From positions 1-64,000 of the forward strand of contig NZ_CANLOZ010000012.1 of assembly GCF_947492965.1 (NCBI RefSeq): a DNA stretch of 64,000 nucleotides, given 5' to 3'. Positions 62,080-64,000 of the stretch are shown in pieces. The notes under the pieces are model-generated. The model saw only the letters and a program-made list of their open reading frames with translations. It was not told where the DNA came from and searched no databases. The DNA comes from an uncultured Aquimarina sp. Its GTDB lineage: Bacteria; Bacteroidota; Bacteroidia; Flavobacteriales; Flavobacteriaceae. A program made the translations under genes and the position numbers. How positions within the stretch are numbered: the first letter of the stretch is position 1; the number at the start of each line of letters is the position of its first letter.

Positions 62080-62931
62080 TTAATTTAGGGCAATGTTATC
62101 AATAAGTCTTACTTCTCCTGCAAACACCGCAATAAAAGCTCGATATTTAGTGTTCTTTTGTTTTCTTTGAATCGATTTCAAATCAGATACTTTAGCAATT
62201 TGGAAATATTCTAATTCGAGTGTTTCGTTGGCTTCGAATTGTTTTGATATCCATGCTGTTAATGATAGTACACTTTTTGTGCCAAAGTCATTTTTAACTT
62301 GTTGTAATGTTTTATAGATTAAAGGAGCTTCTTGAAGTTGTGTTTTATTAAGTCTTTTATTTCTTGAGCTTAGAGCTAATCCGCTTTCTTCTCGATAAAT
62401 AGGGCATCCTACTATTTCTACTGACATTTTTTCAATCTCTACCAATTTTTTGACAATTTGTAACTGCTGAAAATCTTTTTCTCCAAAATATGCCCTAGTA
62501 GGAGATACAATTGTAAAGAAATGTTTCAAAACCGTTCCTACACCATCAAAATGTCCTGGCCTAAATTTCCCTTCCATTTCATTTTCCAATCCTTCAAAGT
62601 CGTATGAAATGGAGTCCAAATTATTTCCATAAACTTCGATTGGGTCACTTGGCGCAAAAACAATAATATCTTTAGATAATTTGGAAAGTAATTTGATATC
62701 TGCATCCAGTGTTCTAGGATAATTAACAAGATCCGCAGAATTATTGAACTGATTGGGGTTTACAAATATACTTACAACAACAATCTGATTTTGATTAATT
62801 GCTCGTTGTACCAAAGCAAGATGGCCATCGTGTAAAGCTCCCATTGTAGGGACAAAACCTATTGTTTTATTTTGTTTTTGTAAGTCTGCAACATCCTTTT
62901 CAATGTCCAGTCTTTTCTCGTGTACCCGCAT
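62080..62931 (-). CDS. panC: Pantothenate synthetase (pantoate-beta-alanine ligase)
   Basis: Joins pantoate and beta-alanine using ATP. The 283-residue protein has GFVPTMGALHDGHLALVQRA (HIGH-like), VSIFVNPNQFN, FGEKDFQQL, and the KMSKS-like SGLALSSRNKRL. It heads the panC-panD(-flippase) transcript. panB and panE are not in the window. Confidence 0.97.
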   Translation of the reverse strand: MRVHEKRLDIEKDVADLQKQNKTIGFVPTMGALHDGHLALVQRAINQNQIVVVSIFVNPNQFNNSADLVNYPRTLDADIKLLSKLSKDIIVFAPSDPIEVYGNNLDSISYDFEGLENEMEGKFRPGHFDGVGTVLKHFFTIVSPTRAYFGEKDFQQLQIVKKLVEIEKMSVEIVGCPIYREESGLALSSRNKRLNKTQLQEAPLIYKTLQQVKNDFGTKSVLSLTAWISKQFEANETLELEYFQIAKVSDLKSIQRKQKNTKYRAFIAVFAGEVRLIDNIALN

Positions 62932-62953
62932 CTATCTAAAAGTTAAAGGCGTG

Positions 62954-63000
62954 CAAAAATAAGATATTACTGGCAGACTACATAAATTTTCGTAATTTTG
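62954..63000. promoter_or_regulatory. Divergent promoter pair for panC and the glycogen-synthase-like gene
   Basis: Minus-strand TATTTTTG (62961-62954) lies 22 bases ahead of panC; plus-strand TAATTTTG (62993-63000) lies ahead of the glycosyltransferase gene. Both fit TAnnTTTG. The two transcripts start about 60 bp apart, so the promoters are close enough to affect one another. Confidence 0.6.
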
Positions 63001-63039
63001 CAAAAATTTATTCCGAAGGAGACGAGAAAAGTAGATCAT

Positions 63040-63849
63040 ATGAAAGATAAGAGGATATTGTACGTATCATCAGAAGTAATACCTTACCTACCAGAGACTG
63101 AGATTTCATCCATGTCTTTTGAAGCGCCAAGAATGGTAAATAGCAAAGGCGGGCAAATTAGAATTTTTATGCCAAGATATGGAAACATTAATGAGCGAAG
63201 ACATCAATTACACGAAGTAATTCGTCTTTCTGGAATGAATCTGGTTATTAATGATTTAGATATGCCGCTAATTATTAAGGTAGCGTCGATTCCTAAAGAA
63301 AGGATGCAAGTTTATTTTATTGATAATGAAGACTATTTTAAAAGAAAGGCAACTTTAACGGATGAAGAAGGAAACTTGTTCCCAGATAATGATGAGAGAG
63401 CAATATTCTTTGCAAAAGGAGTAATTGAGACCGTTAAGAAATTGAATTGGTCGCCAGATGTGATTCATGTTCATGGTTGGTTAGCATCTATGTTACCATT
63501 GTATCTAAGAAATTATTATGCAAATGAGCCATTGTTTAATGATAGTAAGATTGTGACTTCAGTATATGATCATGGTTTTAAAGGTACTTTGGATAGTAAT
63601 ATGTTGGAAAAAGTAAAGTTCGATGGTATCGATGAAGAAAAAATCGCTGATTTAGCTAAGCCTACTTACGATAATGTAATGAAGGTTGCAATTGATAACT
63701 CTGATGCCATTATAGTTGGTTCAGAGGAAATACCTGAGGAACTTTCTAAACATTTAAAAACAATAGATCAACCTGTATTAGAATATAAAAAACCAGATGA
63801 ATTTGCAGATGCCTATGAAGCCTTCTATCAAACAGAGGTGCTGGTGTAG
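63040..63849 (+). CDS. Glycogen/starch-synthase-like GT5 N-terminal-domain protein
   Basis: A 269-residue protein matching the N-terminal Rossmann half of glycogen synthase: RILYVSSEVIPYLPETEISS, NSKGGQIRIFMPRYGNINER, DVIHVHGWLASMLPLYLRN. A full GT5 enzyme has about 480 residues with a second domain that binds ADP-glucose; that half is absent here, so activity is doubtful. The frame opens at a TTG at 62998, but that base lies in the -7 box, so ATG 63040 is the start. The short form next to panC seems common in Flavobacteriaceae; its role is unknown. Confidence 0.82.
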   Translation: MKDKRILYVSSEVIPYLPETEISSMSFEAPRMVNSKGGQIRIFMPRYGNINERRHQLHEVIRLSGMNLVINDLDMPLIIKVASIPKERMQVYFIDNEDYFKRKATLTDEEGNLFPDNDERAIFFAKGVIETVKKLNWSPDVIHVHGWLASMLPLYLRNYYANEPLFNDSKIVTSVYDHGFKGTLDSNMLEKVKFDGIDEEKIADLAKPTYDNVMKVAIDNSDAIIVGSEEIPEELSKHLKTIDQPVLEYKKPDEFADAYEAFYQTEVLV

Positions 63850-63862
63850 CAAAAAAACTATT

Positions 63863-64000
63863 ATGAATTTGAAGAAAGTTTTGATCAAAGTAACAGCTAT
63901 GGTAGCTGTTGTCTTTTCCGTGGTGTCGTGCGATGATGATTTTAATTCTGTGGGAAGTGAAGTAATTGGAGGTGTTAATTTCCAAGATAACGAATACAAT
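63863..64000 (+). CDS. DUF4270-family lipoprotein, N-terminal part
   Basis: Forty-six codons from ATG 63863 to the window edge. The signal sequence ends in a lipobox (VVFSVVSC, Cys near residue 23) followed by DDDFNSVGSEVIGG, the usual opening of DUF4270 proteins, which follow this glycosyltransferase in Flavobacteriaceae. It starts 13 bp after the preceding stop. The rest is outside the window, so domain content is inferred from the N-terminus and context. Confidence 0.75.
   Translation, partial: MNLKKVLIKVTAMVAVVFSVVSCDDDFNSVGSEVIGGVNFQDNEYN

Noticed and set aside
62998..63039. Longer start for the glycogen-synthase-like protein
   Set aside because: Its TTG is the last part of the -7 box TAATTTTG, so it would lie upstream of the transcript start.
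63746..63999. Minus-strand frames at the right edge
   Set aside because: Antisense to the glycosyltransferase end and the DUF4270 start, with no promoter or family signal.

Overview
The window is chromosomal DNA from a member of the Bacteroidota, almost certainly a marine Flavobacteriaceae (an Aquimarina-like genus is my guess, not shown). The evidence is AT-rich coding sequence, repeated TAnnTTTG -7 promoter boxes, few Shine-Dalgarno sites, many TTG starts, a type IX secretion sorting domain, an Oar-type TonB receptor, and family-typical proteins (DUF3108, DUF4270, Coa1-like, patatin-BamA fusion). Most of the window is core genome: translation (rbfA, dusB, lepA, ileS, glyS, a CAU-anticodon tRNA), repair (uvrC, xth, radA), metabolism (mce, pgi, panC-panD, fau) and the cell envelope.

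Layout. 1-670 is a small accessory patch: the edge of an IS3-type element, then a GIY-YIG endonuclease gene bracketed by an intact tRNA gene and a duplicated 3' part of that tRNA plus its terminator. 727-7710 holds mce/rbfA (divergent), a LolC/E-like permease, dusB, a structured RNA resembling Flavo-1, lepA, a HAD phosphatase and a YjbQ protein. 8235-16285 is a leftward run: Oar-like receptor, pgi, an M23 peptidase with an altered metal motif, tryptophan 2,3-dioxygenase and a DUF3108 protein. 16689-19136 encodes the first ring-cleaving steps of tyrosine breakdown (hpd, hmgA). 19315-23407 is a patatin-BamA protein and uvrC.

23570-26435 is a rightward cluster of a RimB-like protease, RimK ligase, an aspartoacylase-like hydrolase and 5-FTHF cyclo-ligase. 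26478-34649 runs leftward and includes an ECF sigma / HEAT-bearing anti-sigma pair followed by three DUF4097 surface proteins, then a DksA-family protein with a degenerate zinc finger and a long IleRS. 34870-48855 mixes a nitrilase, lipoproteins, comF, glyS, a secreted T9SS protein and a large outer-membrane barrel. 48937-54547 has a secreted TPR-CHAT protein, xth and an OmpA lipoprotein.

54870-56947 is the least conventional stretch: an acidic secreted protein, a stand-alone S24-like domain, then an intergenic region with a LytTR-like direct repeat, a weak promoter, a 61-nt C-free tract and a strong terminator, which I read as a regulated small-RNA gene. 56948-64000 returns to core genes: aldo/keto reductase, radA, an esterase-fold protein whose nucleophile serine is Asp, a flippase-like membrane protein, panD, panC, a glycogen-synthase-like protein and the start of a DUF4270 lipoprotein.

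The strongest candidates for undescribed biology are the tRNA/GIY-YIG duplication module (137-669) and the putative sRNA (56066-56238). All family calls are made by eye from sequence; no searches were run.
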